Assembly: GCA_024640315.1 (NCBI GenBank)
Contig: JAHEFF010000037.1
Coordinates: forward strand, 1 to 33,797
Length of the DNA stretch: 33,797 nucleotides
Origin: Woeseiaceae bacterium
GTDB taxonomy: Bacteria; Pseudomonadota; Gammaproteobacteria; Steroidobacterales; Woeseiaceae
Reading direction: 5' to 3'
Shown here piece by piece: positions 16,117 through 24,140 of this stretch (positions are counted from its first letter, which is position 1; each line of letters opens with the position of its first letter). A program made the translations under genes and the position numbers. The notes beneath the pieces are model-generated. The model was not told where the DNA came from, did no database searches, and saw only the letters and a list, made by a program, of their open reading frames with translations.

Positions 16117-16719
16117 ATGAGCAATGAAGCACTGACCCGTCGCCTGTTTTTGCAGGGGACCGGGACGTTGGCTGGCAGCACTTTGATGCGGGCCGGTATA
16201 CCGGCATTCATAGCAGTATCTCAGGCGGCCTGCAGCGCGAAGGAAGAGGCGACCGCCTTCGAAAATATAACGAATGCCGAAGCGCGCGAGATCATTGCTA
16301 TCGCGGCGCGCATATTGCCGACGACCGATACGCCTGGCGCTACCGAAGCCGGCGCCGTCTATTTCTTCGACAAGGCTCTGGGTTCATTTCTCGCTGATAC
16401 GGCTGGCCCTGCCCGCGACATGCTGGCTGCATTTCAGTCCGGCATCGCTGGCCAATTTCCCGGTGCAGAAGTGTTCTCCGATCTTGGCGAAGCAGATCAG
16501 GATAAATATCTAAAAAGTGTCGAAGAAACGCCGTTTTTCCAGGGATTCCGCTTCCTGACGATCGCCGGCGTATTCGGCATGGCGATGCACGGCGGCAATC
16601 GGGACGACATCGGCTGGAAACTGGTCGGCATGGATGGTCCACCGCACGCCTGGGTGGCGCCATACGGCTACTACGACGCAGAGTATGCAGCGGCACAGGA
16701 ACAACAAAATGGCGAATGA
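16117..16719 (+). CDS. Gluconate 2-dehydrogenase subunit 3-like protein with Tat signal
   Basis: This 200-residue protein has a twin-arginine signal, TRRLFLQGTGT with R8-R9, then a hydrophobic run to about residue 40. The mature part contains the subunit-3 features: NAEAREIIAIAARILPTTDTPGA, the central DKALGSFL helix and the C-terminal G-W-K-L-x-G-MDGP segment. In known systems this subunit escorts the folded flavoprotein through the Tat pathway and holds it in the periplasm. The GMC flavoprotein start overlaps its end by eleven bases, so the two are translated together. It is divergent from uraH. Confidence 0.88.
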   Translation: MSNEALTRRLFLQGTGTLAGSTLMRAGIPAFIAVSQAACSAKEEATAFENITNAEAREIIAIAARILPTTDTPGATEAGAVYFFDKALGSFLADTAGPARDMLAAFQSGIAGQFPGAEVFSDLGEADQDKYLKSVEETPFFQGFRFLTIAGVFGMAMHGGNRDDIGWKLVGMDGPPHAWVAPYGYYDAEYAAAQEQQNGE

Positions 16720-18379
16720 GAACCAAATATCTTATCCGCTGGATGAGGCCGTCGACTTTGTCATTGTCGGTTCCGGTTCAGCCGGCGGCATACTGGCAAA
16801 AGAACTGTCCACCAACGGCTTCAGCGTCGTTGTCATCGAGCAAGGCCCGTTTCGTACAGCAAAAGATTTCACGCACGACGAAATCTCGGTACTTATGTTC
16901 GGCGAGCTATCCAGCGGCAACAATGATGTGCACCAGCAGACATTTCGCAATGACGAGAGCAAGGAAGCCGAACTGGCTCAAGGGCAGCCGCCTGCGTGGT
17001 ACGCCCAGACGGTCGGCGGTTCAAGCGTGCACTTCACCGCAAATTTCTGGCGCTTTCGTGAAGTCGACTTCAAAGAGCGCAGCCTCCTGGGCCCCATAAG
17101 CGGAACCAACTTTGCAGACTGGCCGATCAGCTATGGTGAACTCGAACCCTACTACTCCAGGGTAGATTGGGAGATTGGAGTTTGCGGCGCGCCGGGACCG
17201 AGCGATTCATTCCGCTCCCGCCCGTTCCCCATGCCGCCCATGCCCGTCAAATCTTCCGGCGTTCTGCTTGAGAAGGGATCAAAAGCGCTGGGCTTCGAGG
17301 TGCAACCAGCCCCATTGGCAATTCTCTCGAAGCCGCTGAACGGCCGCCCGGCATGCATCCACTGCGGCTTCTGCATGGGTTTCGGCTGTGAGGTGAACGC
17401 CAAATCGTCAACGCTGGCGGCGATGATTCCCGCTGCGATGGCAAGCGGCAACTGCGAGATTCGCGCCGAGTGCGCGGTATTTCGCGTCGGCACGAATGCA
17501 GAGGGCCGTGCGGATGAGGTTTTCTATTACGATCCCGACGGCAACGAGCGTTCGCAGAAAGCCAAGGCTGTCATCCTTTCTGCAAATGGCGCAGAGACAC
17601 CGCGGCTGTTATTGAATTCAGCCAACGAGCAATTTCCGAATGGCCTCGCAAATTCGAGTGGATTTGTCGGTCGCAACCTCATGTTCAACTGTCATTCCCT
17701 GGCCAGCGGTGATTTTGAAGAACCGCTTAATGACTATAAGAGCGTACAGGTGACACGCATCATGCATCACTTTTACGACGCCGATCCGGCGAGGGGTTTC
17801 TACGGTGGCGGCGGTATCGACGCGCGACCGTTGTTTGCGGCGACGCCAGCTATGTACGCCATCATGGGCGGCCCGCCCGGCGACCCGAAGTGGGGCGCGG
17901 AATTCAAAAACTACATTGCGCACAACTTCACACGCAATATGTCAATGACCGGAAATGCGACATCACTGGCTCAGGACAGCAACAACATCACTATCGATCC
18001 AACCCATAAGGACAACTGGGGCCGGCCGTCAATCCGGCTGACCTACAAAGATCACGACGATGATCTTGCGATGGCAACTTTCCTGCAGGACCGCGCAATG
18101 GAAATTTTTGATGCGGCTGGGGCGAAAAGAGCCTGGAGACACCCCGTGACACCGCAATCCAGTGGCCCGCACCTGCTCGGAACCTGTCGAATGGGTGATG
18201 ATCCGGATAGCTCGGTGGTGGACAAATTCCACCGGAGCCACGACATTCCAAACCTGTATATCTGCGACGGGTCCAGCTTTGTCACGTCAGGCCGGGGTCA
18301 GCCCACCATGACGATCATGGCGCTGGCTTTCCGCGCATCGGAACACATCATGGCGGCGGCGAGAAACAACGCGATCTGA
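16709..18379 (+). CDS. GMC-family flavoprotein dehydrogenase (gluconate/sugar dehydrogenase large subunit type)
   Basis: This 556-residue flavoenzyme has the FAD-binding GSGSAGG (21-27), VVIEQGP, TVGGSSVHFTANFWR, and the C-terminal HLLGTCRMG and DGSSFVTSGRGQPTMT motifs. Four cysteines, C216, C219, C222 and C227, match the [3Fe-4S]-type cysteine set described for bacterial FAD-dependent glucose/gluconate dehydrogenases. It has no signal peptide of its own and is expected to be exported with the Tat-tagged subunit 3. The usual multi-haem cytochrome c subunit is not adjacent. Substrate (sugar, aldonate or another alcohol) cannot be told. The ATG at 16709 lies inside the preceding gene. Its stop is four bases from the convergent phosphatase stop. 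Confidence 0.9.
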   Translation: MANENQISYPLDEAVDFVIVGSGSAGGILAKELSTNGFSVVVIEQGPFRTAKDFTHDEISVLMFGELSSGNNDVHQQTFRNDESKEAELAQGQPPAWYAQTVGGSSVHFTANFWRFREVDFKERSLLGPISGTNFADWPISYGELEPYYSRVDWEIGVCGAPGPSDSFRSRPFPMPPMPVKSSGVLLEKGSKALGFEVQPAPLAILSKPLNGRPACIHCGFCMGFGCEVNAKSSTLAAMIPAAMASGNCEIRAECAVFRVGTNAEGRADEVFYYDPDGNERSQKAKAVILSANGAETPRLLLNSANEQFPNGLANSSGFVGRNLMFNCHSLASGDFEEPLNDYKSVQVTRIMHHFYDADPARGFYGGGGIDARPLFAATPAMYAIMGGPPGDPKWGAEFKNYIAHNFTRNMSMTGNATSLAQDSNNITIDPTHKDNWGRPSIRLTYKDHDDDLAMATFLQDRAMEIFDAAGAKRAWRHPVTPQSSGPHLLGTCRMGDDPDSSVVDKFHRSHDIPNLYICDGSSFVTSGRGQPTMTIMALAFRASEHIMAAARNNAI

Positions 18380-18383
18380 TGAT

Positions 18384-20219
18384 CTACGGCTGGCTTTCCT
18401 GCAATAGCTGATCGCGCCGATTGCCAAGGGCGCTGATCTGGCGCTTGCTGAGCACGTCGGCGAGGTTCTCCGTAAGAACGTCGTCGGAAATCGATGTCAG
18501 CGCGTCAACCCAGTCCGATGTCAGATTGAGCGGGGCTTCCGCAAGGTATCTCGGACGACCCCGTTCCGTGCCAAACACGTTGCTGTTTTCCATCAACATC
18601 ATCTGCCAGTTCTCGGGGCTGTACACCATCTTCGTCGGTGGCCTGCCCTCGTTGTAGATCAGTACATCGAAGACATACATGGAATTCCACTGACGCTGTA
18701 GCGGACACCAGGCGCCGGACCCCTGACCCGAGTCGGACCGATAGGTCTCGTTACGCGCATTCTTGGGCAGAAATTGCAGCGTGCCATTTTTACCATCTAT
18801 CTCGCGAGCAACGGTCACCGGAATCATGTCGAGCCCGATCAGCTTGTCCAGTCGATAAGCGGCGAGCTCGGTGTTCAGGCCTTTCTTGCGTGGACTCTCG
18901 ACGAAAAGCGCTGCAATCGTCGCGCCGTTTCGGCCGACTTCGACGACAGTACGACCTGCCTTATCGTCGCCCGTAGAGACAATGTCACCATTTTCCAGCA
19001 TGTCAGCAATGATCTCGGCACTCAGCGAATCGTCACGGGAACCAACCCGGCGCGGATGCGGTACCGGCGCCATCATGTCTGTGCCATCCTCCGCGACAAC
19101 CATAATCTCGCCGTCTTCGATAATGACCGCATGGCCGGAACCGCGATAGGCGGACCTCAGCATGCCGGTATCCATTTCTATTACCCGACCGTCCAGCCGC
19201 TCCAGGACTCGCCGCGTCACAGTAGGAGTGTGACCGATAATCACTCGACTCGCGCCAATGGCCTTGAGAGAGAGGTCAATAACATCACCCTCCTCAAGCG
19301 CATTACATCCAACCGACCCGCGGTACCACAAAGGACTGGACGTATCATGTACAACCGCGTCATTCAGGCTCACAACTTTGTCGAGCGCAGCGAGCAGCTC
19401 GCGGGGCAAGCTGGAGTCGGCTGCAATACCTTCGGCAATTCGCCCGTGCTCATAAAAATTTATTTCGGGATCGATGAGATTGGCATCGTTAAGTACCTCG
19501 AGCGCCGCAACGTAATCCGTCACCTGGGCACGCAACTCGTCGTTAAGGCGCTCCAGTCCCATTTCGCCGACAATCGGCGGCAAACCGCCGTGCACGAATG
19601 CGGTGTCATTGACGACGACCATCAGGGGCTTTTGCATCAGCCATTGCCCGTACTTGCCTTTGCTGCTGAACGCGCGCCTGTGCGCGTAAAAGCCTGGCGG
19701 CCTGTCGCGATCGAATTCCTCGCGCAGTGCGACCTCGTCAACTCCTCCAAGTGTTTGCACTCGTCGGGTCGAGAGCAATGCCTGGAACCAGCGCTCGCGC
19801 TCTTCAGCCGATTCTTCATCGGCAAAGGCCGCGTACTCGCCCTGCGCCACGTAGCGCAGATCGCCAACCAGGTTCATCACTTCGTGATTGCCGAGGGTCA
19901 GTAACACCCTGCCACCACTGTCCGGCGCCTGCGATTCGAGTTTCATGACCAGGTCCATGATCTTCCGCGAATCGGCGCCACGATCCATCAGGTCACCGGT
20001 AATGACGAGATGCGTCTTGCCGCCAACCCAGTCTTGCCCGTCGTTGATGACGCCGGCATTTGCCAGCGTCTGCACCATTGCGGAATAAGCGCCATGTGGA
20101 TCACTCATGGCAACGACGCGATCGACACCGGACCATCGATATTGCTCGGCAGCCGCTGCAGACGACAGCAACGCCATCAACACCAGGAAAATCGTGCGCT
20201 TCAACACGGGCTTGGACAT
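18384..20219 (-). CDS. Secreted metallophosphatase fused to a degenerate kinase-like domain
   Basis: This 611-residue protein has a signal peptide (residues 1-24, ending SSAAAAE). Domain 1 (30-385) is a calcineurin-like phosphatase of the bacterial PPP/Shewanella-phosphatase type: SDPHG (D40, H42), GDLMDRG (D76), GNHE (N111, H112), VHGG (H210) and GHTP (H330). Domain 2 (420-600) resembles FAM20C/HipA-like atypical kinase domains. It has a beta-strand pair, then ELAAYRLDKLIGLDMIPVTV (E451 as the helix-C glutamate), and a YVFDVLIYN segment. The catalytic positions look lost: NxDR appears as NEGR (523-526), and the metal-binding Asp of the LIDH-like strand appears as E544 in LMENSNVF. I infer an active phosphatase carrying a pseudokinase or altered-activity domain, acting in the periplasm. 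It is divergent from the CotH-like gene. Confidence 0.8.
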   Translation of the reverse strand: MSKPVLKRTIFLVLMALLSSAAAAEQYRWSGVDRVVAMSDPHGAYSAMVQTLANAGVINDGQDWVGGKTHLVITGDLMDRGADSRKIMDLVMKLESQAPDSGGRVLLTLGNHEVMNLVGDLRYVAQGEYAAFADEESAEERERWFQALLSTRRVQTLGGVDEVALREEFDRDRPPGFYAHRRAFSSKGKYGQWLMQKPLMVVVNDTAFVHGGLPPIVGEMGLERLNDELRAQVTDYVAALEVLNDANLIDPEINFYEHGRIAEGIAADSSLPRELLAALDKVVSLNDAVVHDTSSPLWYRGSVGCNALEEGDVIDLSLKAIGASRVIIGHTPTVTRRVLERLDGRVIEMDTGMLRSAYRGSGHAVIIEDGEIMVVAEDGTDMMAPVPHPRRVGSRDDSLSAEIIADMLENGDIVSTGDDKAGRTVVEVGRNGATIAALFVESPRKKGLNTELAAYRLDKLIGLDMIPVTVAREIDGKNGTLQFLPKNARNETYRSDSGQGSGAWCPLQRQWNSMYVFDVLIYNEGRPPTKMVYSPENWQMMLMENSNVFGTERGRPRYLAEAPLNLTSDWVDALTSISDDVLTENLADVLSKRQISALGNRRDQLLQESQP

Positions 20220-20239
20220 TTATATCTCCGGCGGCATAC

Positions 20240-20268
20240 TTTATTTTGAGTCGATTCTAGACGACCAA
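20240..20268 (-). promoter_or_regulatory. Candidate promoter for the secreted phosphatase gene
   Basis: On the minus strand TTGGTC (20263-20268) and AATAAA (20240-20245) are separated by 17 bases, followed by GGAG eight bases before the ATG at 20219. Both hexamers are imperfect. Confidence 0.3.
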
Positions 20269-20331
20269 CGGAGCAATTACCGCATGCTATTATTATCGAT
20301 ATCAATCATCTGTCACCCAAAGGCCACAACA

Positions 20332-21384
20332 ATGAACTCAAAAAAGCCTCTGATATGTTTGACTGGTCCCATATGCGCATTGTTCCTCGCATTTTCACCG
20401 CCGATCGGCGCCCAGACCGATACCCAACCACTTTTCGCAGACCATTCGATTCTCAACGTCCAGATCGATGCGCCGATGACGACCCTGGTCAGGGAACGAC
20501 CGGATGAGGAGTACCTCGACGGAACCTTCACGTTGACCGATGACGCAGGCGTTGCCAGGTCATTCGACCTTAAATTGCGTACCCGTGGAAATTTCCGGCG
20601 GCAGAAATCCACCTGCAGCATCCCGCCCATTCGCCTTAACTTCCAGAAGGGTCAGCTCGAAGGAACCGTGTTTGACGGGCAGGACAAGCTGAAACTCGTG
20701 AATCACTGCCATGATTCAGATCGCTTTGAACAACTTGTCCTGCGCGAGTACCTGACGTATCGCATTCTGCAAACGCTGACCGATCACAGTTTCGGCGCCC
20801 GGCTGATGAGAATTACGTATGTCGATACTGAAGGCAACGATCCGAGCACCCGCTACGGTTTCGTCATTGAAGACGAAGACGATATCAGTACAAGGCTGGG
20901 GCTCGAGAAACTCAATGTATCAAGCTTGAGTTACCGCGATATTGACGATGCTCACGCGAACCTGATCATCATGTATGAATATCTGATTGGCAATACTGAT
21001 TTCTCGCTGGTCCGTGGGCCCGTCGAGAATGACTGCTGCCACAATGCAATACCTTTCTCCGACGGCCAGATCGTCAAGTCGATTCCCTACGATTTCGATC
21101 ATGCCGGCCTGATCGACGCGCCTTACGCAAAGCCCAACCCTCAGTTTAAAACACGCAGCGTGCGCACCCGGGTTTATCGGGGACGTTGCAGCAATAACGG
21201 CATCCTGCCGGATACGCTGCAGTACATCCTGAGCAAAAAGACAGAAATCTATGCGCTCGTGGACGACCTGACGGGTCTCGATGACAAGAATCGGCGGGAC
21301 GTTACGAAATACCTGGATGACTTTTTCGAAGATATTACCGAGCCGAAAAAGATCGAGCGCAATCTCGTCAAAAAATGTTCGTAG
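20332..21384 (+). CDS. Secreted CotH-like kinase family protein
   Basis: This 350-residue protein has a signal peptide (MNSKKPL then a hydrophobic run, cleavage near IGAQ, residue 28). The body carries CotH-type signatures: LKLRTRGNFRR (80-90), KLVNHC, EQLVLREYLTYRILQ (133-147), the catalytic-loop-like YLIGNTD (217-223) with HN at 237-238, and the metal-site-like IPYDFDHAG (251-259). In CotH and HipA-like atypical kinases the D of NxD and the D of D[LF]D are catalytic or bind metal, and here all are present, so it is probably active. Cysteine-rich CC at 235-236 may be disulfide-bonded. The ATG at 20332 gives a clean signal peptide. Upstream in-frame codons do not. It overlaps the convergent hydrolase by 17 bases. 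Confidence 0.75.
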   Translation: MNSKKPLICLTGPICALFLAFSPPIGAQTDTQPLFADHSILNVQIDAPMTTLVRERPDEEYLDGTFTLTDDAGVARSFDLKLRTRGNFRRQKSTCSIPPIRLNFQKGQLEGTVFDGQDKLKLVNHCHDSDRFEQLVLREYLTYRILQTLTDHSFGARLMRITYVDTEGNDPSTRYGFVIEDEDDISTRLGLEKLNVSSLSYRDIDDAHANLIIMYEYLIGNTDFSLVRGPVENDCCHNAIPFSDGQIVKSIPYDFDHAGLIDAPYAKPNPQFKTRSVRTRVYRGRCSNNGILPDTLQYILSKKTEIYALVDDLTGLDDKNRRDVTKYLDDFFEDITEPKKIERNLVKKCS

Positions 21385-22363
21385 GCAGGTGCTCAACCGA
21401 CGCTTGCTGCAGCCAGTCAGCCACGATCTGCACAGTGCGGGGGTGAATCAGGTAGCCCAGGGAACTGTGGGGGTTTGACCTGCCGTAGCGAACTGCCAGG
21501 TTGTAAATGCGGTAGTCCCGGATACTGCTTACCTGTTTTAGCTTGAGCATGGCCTTGAAGTCATCGGCCAGCGTGTTGTCGTGGCTCATGAAATCGTCTT
21601 CGGCCGCCAGGTTGTGCCACAACACCACGTTGTGTGGATATCGCTTCCGACCTCTGTTTTTCGCGCCGAGGAGACGCTTTGCCACCATTGAGTCGCCGAG
21701 AGGCGCGCCAAGCGTCATCCAGGCGTCGATCTTTTTGTCCGCATAGCCTTCTGAATAGGCAGGATCGTGACACAGCTGCCACAAGACATCGTAGGTGACG
21801 ATGCAACCGGTACCATGACTGATTAGCAATATTTCATGCCCGTCATCAAGCGCCTGGCAAATCGTGGTGCGAACCCGCTCCCGAATTCTCTCCGCGAAAT
21901 CGCTTTCTTCGTTCCAGTACTCACAGAGGTCGACACCGACTTTTCTAATCAGCCTCTCTGAAAAACCTATGTGACCAAGTATCGGCGCAATAACGTCAGC
22001 AGCAAATTCGGGCAACGCGTTCTTGCCCGGCAAACGATCGTATCGGGCAACGCCGAAGTTCTTCTTTTTCGAAATTGTGCGAAGCGTAGTCAGTACGTTG
22101 CGCCGGTCACCGGTATCCAGCGCCTCATCATAACGAATACCCTGCCCGGTCAGGAATTCGTGGGTGATATCTCCATACCAGGCGAGCCGTTTCTCCATTG
22201 CATAAAACGGACCCAGGGCATCCGGGATGTCGCGTTCGAGGCCGGAAGTCAGCGCATTCAGGCTCAGGTCGAGAAATTCATCGGCCGCGGGTTTGAAGTC
22301 CCGCCCGTGCACGAAAACCAGGGTGCGGCTGGCGCCCCCGCTCAAATCACCCGGGATAGTCAA
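21368..22363 (-). CDS. Alpha/beta-hydrolase-fold protein with Gly at the nucleophile position
   Basis: This 331-residue cytoplasmic protein has an alpha/beta hydrolase layout. LVFVHGRD (15-22) is the oxyanion-side strand, a long helical insert follows, then the nucleophile elbow EILLISHGTGCIVTYDVL, DAWMTLGAPLGD (213-224), and a late NPHSSLGYL (298-306) with the expected catalytic His at 299. The elbow reads S-H-G-T-G, so the residue that is normally the serine nucleophile (GHSxG) is Gly184. Either the catalytic Ser is lost or Ser182 has taken over, and I cannot tell which. The start is TTG at 22363, overlapping the TGA of the upstream lipoprotein gene (TTGA), with GGGGA about ten bases before. 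The 3' end overlaps the CotH-like gene. Confidence 0.75.
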   Translation of the reverse strand: MTIPGDLSGGASRTLVFVHGRDFKPAADEFLDLSLNALTSGLERDIPDALGPFYAMEKRLAWYGDITHEFLTGQGIRYDEALDTGDRRNVLTTLRTISKKKNFGVARYDRLPGKNALPEFAADVIAPILGHIGFSERLIRKVGVDLCEYWNEESDFAERIRERVRTTICQALDDGHEILLISHGTGCIVTYDVLWQLCHDPAYSEGYADKKIDAWMTLGAPLGDSMVAKRLLGAKNRGRKRYPHNVVLWHNLAAEDDFMSHDNTLADDFKAMLKLKQVSSIRDYRIYNLAVRYGRSNPHSSLGYLIHPRTVQIVADWLQQASVEHLPTNIF

Positions 22364-23208
22364 TTTTTGTTATTCCCCGTTGTTGTTGGATAAACAGACA
22401 GCCTGGCCTTTCCATTACCTGCTTCATCGGCAATGATCAAACGGCCGTCTCGCGTCACTGCTATGCCTTCGGCCTGGCGGTGGCGGTCTGGATCAAGGCG
22501 CATTATAACGTCAATAAACTCGCCGTCACCGCCTAACTCGAAAACCGCATGCTGCCGCGCCGACACTACGATCCAGTTTCCGGTGTCAGGATTTATCGTC
22601 AAACCGGACGGTCGGACTTTTTTCTTGCCGACGGCATCCTCCATCGCTTTTGCTGGTAAATCGAACTCCGCGATCTGCTCCAATCTACCGTTCACCAGTG
22701 ACCATTCAAACACGCGTTGCTTCTTCTTTTTTCGTGCTTCCTTGCAGATAAGCGCAATTGAGTTGCGGCTCGTCACTTCCGCAAGACCTTCGAATTCGCA
22801 TTGTTTGCCGAGGTTTGTGTCGTAGTAATCGTACTCAACCCGCGCACCATTCTTTCCCTCACGGGCCGCGAACAGCTCTCCCTTACTCGTCATGAGCCAT
22901 ACGACATCGTTGAGAACGGCAATACCCTCGAAGTCCCCCGATACAACGGGTCGCCCGAGCGCAAACGCTTTGACGAGCTTGCCGGATTCGTAGTCAAGCT
23001 CATAAACGATGGCCTGCTCATCTGTTACAGCAAGCAACCTCTCGTCACTCGTCAGCGCCAGGCCGGAGATTTCGCGCAGCTTGTCCGGGAGCGCCCATTG
23101 GCGGAAATCATCTGTCTCTGGCGCTGCCGCTGCCGCTGCGGGCGGCGTTGCTTCATTGCTACAAGCAACGACGAGGAAAACGATGCAGGCAGGAATGATC
23201 AAACGCAA
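22360..23208 (-). CDS. Lipoprotein with SdiA-regulated-type beta-propeller
   Basis: The proposed 282-residue lipoprotein starts at a TTG (23208) giving MRLIIPACIVFLVVAC, with a VVAC lipobox and lipidated C16, then an Ala-rich linker. The rest is a propeller-like repeat protein. LREISGLALTSDERLLAVTD, DFEGIAVLNDVVWLM, CEFEGLAEV, RPSGLTINPDTGNWIVVS and AEGIAVTRDGRLIIADE are successive blades with the E-G-hydrophobic-A pattern of the SdiA-regulated family. That family has no settled enzymatic role. An open frame continues to ATGs at 23424 and 23454, but those lie inside the DUF4956 gene and would bury the signal, so TTG is preferred. It overlaps the hydrolase start and probably forms an operon with it. 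Confidence 0.7.
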   Translation of the reverse strand: MRLIIPACIVFLVVACSNEATPPAAAAAAPETDDFRQWALPDKLREISGLALTSDERLLAVTDEQAIVYELDYESGKLVKAFALGRPVVSGDFEGIAVLNDVVWLMTSKGELFAAREGKNGARVEYDYYDTNLGKQCEFEGLAEVTSRNSIALICKEARKKKKQRVFEWSLVNGRLEQIAEFDLPAKAMEDAVGKKKVRPSGLTINPDTGNWIVVSARQHAVFELGGDGEFIDVIMRLDPDRHRQAEGIAVTRDGRLIIADEAGNGKARLSVYPTTTGNNKN

Positions 23209-23353
23209 ATTAGCAGCATGCTGGAACGCTCCCAGGCGAGTGAGAGACAGGTCGGAAACAGCCGAAAAAGCGCGGCGTACCCGGTAGTACGAGAGAATTT
23301 TGAGGCTGTTTGCAACGCCGTATCGTGTCGGCTGAATGAATTTCGACAAACTG

Positions 23354-24001
23354 CTAGAACTCTTCTTCGGTCCGATCTCTTCTGGTGAGCATGGAAAAGA
23401 ATGGTCCCGACAGTATCTTCCCATACTCGAGCTTCCAGATGATAAGAGTCGCATAAACGAATACAGCGGAAATTACGGCAGCGATTCCAAGCGCTCCGAT
23501 GCCTGCGCCAAGCCCAATACTGATTGCCGCGAATATGTACATCGCATGCGATGGCTGCCGTAGCGTGAAGCGAAATCGTACGGCGGCGACGATGCCGGCC
23601 AGGCTGAATGCCAGCGGGATGCTGTTCATGACGATCATCGAAATGCCGGTCACCACGATCGGCATTATGATGATTGTCTGGACAAATGACTGGTCGACTT
23701 CCTTGGAGCGGCTTGTGATGAAGTATGTCCAGGATACCGGGATGATGAGAATGGCCGCGCCGATGCTGGCACAGGCCAGTTTAATCGGACCATACGGCGC
23801 CCAGACTGTTTCCTCGATGCTCGAATAGATCGGCTCGAAGCCCGCATCGCTGCGCCCTGCGAGATCCCCGAGCCCGCCCACCGGGAAAAACTCGGCGATG
23901 GCCGGCAGACGGTCCAGCAGAAACGCCATCAGGGCAACCCAAAACGCGTAATAAAGCGTTATCAGGGTGACTGGTATCAGGAAGCTGGCGGCTCGTCGCA
24001 T
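23354..24001 (-). CDS. DUF4956 membrane protein
   Basis: This 215-residue protein has about four hydrophobic segments (residues 8-30, 75-95, 108-140, 152-186). The DUF4956 signature is in the third to fourth: LAGIVAAVRFRFTLRQPSHA (135-153) followed by MYIFAAISIGLGAGIG. DUF4956 genes are commonly found beside CotH-like and VTC (polyphosphate polymerase-type) genes, and here CotH-like and kinase-like proteins lie within 4 kb, but no VTC gene is in the window. The ATG at 24001 starts just before the first membrane helix. A TTG at 24034 is the alternative. It is probably the first gene of the 24.0-21.4 kb minus-strand operon. Confidence 0.82.
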   Translation of the reverse strand: MRRAASFLIPVTLITLYYAFWVALMAFLLDRLPAIAEFFPVGGLGDLAGRSDAGFEPIYSSIEETVWAPYGPIKLACASIGAAILIIPVSWTYFITSRSKEVDQSFVQTIIIMPIVVTGISMIVMNSIPLAFSLAGIVAAVRFRFTLRQPSHAMYIFAAISIGLGAGIGALGIAAVISAVFVYATLIIWKLEYGKILSGPFFSMLTRRDRTEEEF

Positions 24002-24140
24002 AGGGTACCTGGTGATTGCCGGATCCGGCGTCAACCATACCGTCAGAAGGCCGACAGTGCCAACTTCTTCAACGAAATGAAACGCATATCAGCTGAATTC
24101 GTGTAGGCTATGCCGCGTTTCAATTTCGGATATCTTTTTC

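Noticed and set aside
18774..19904. Open frame of 376 codons antisense to the phosphatase-pseudokinase gene
   Set aside because: No recognisable domain, low-complexity antisense codon pattern, and it lies wholly within a gene with intact catalytic motifs.
23209..23454. Longer start for the SdiA-regulated-type protein at 23424 or 23454
   Set aside because: It would overlap the DUF4956 gene and bury a clean lipoprotein signal more than 70 residues inside the protein.
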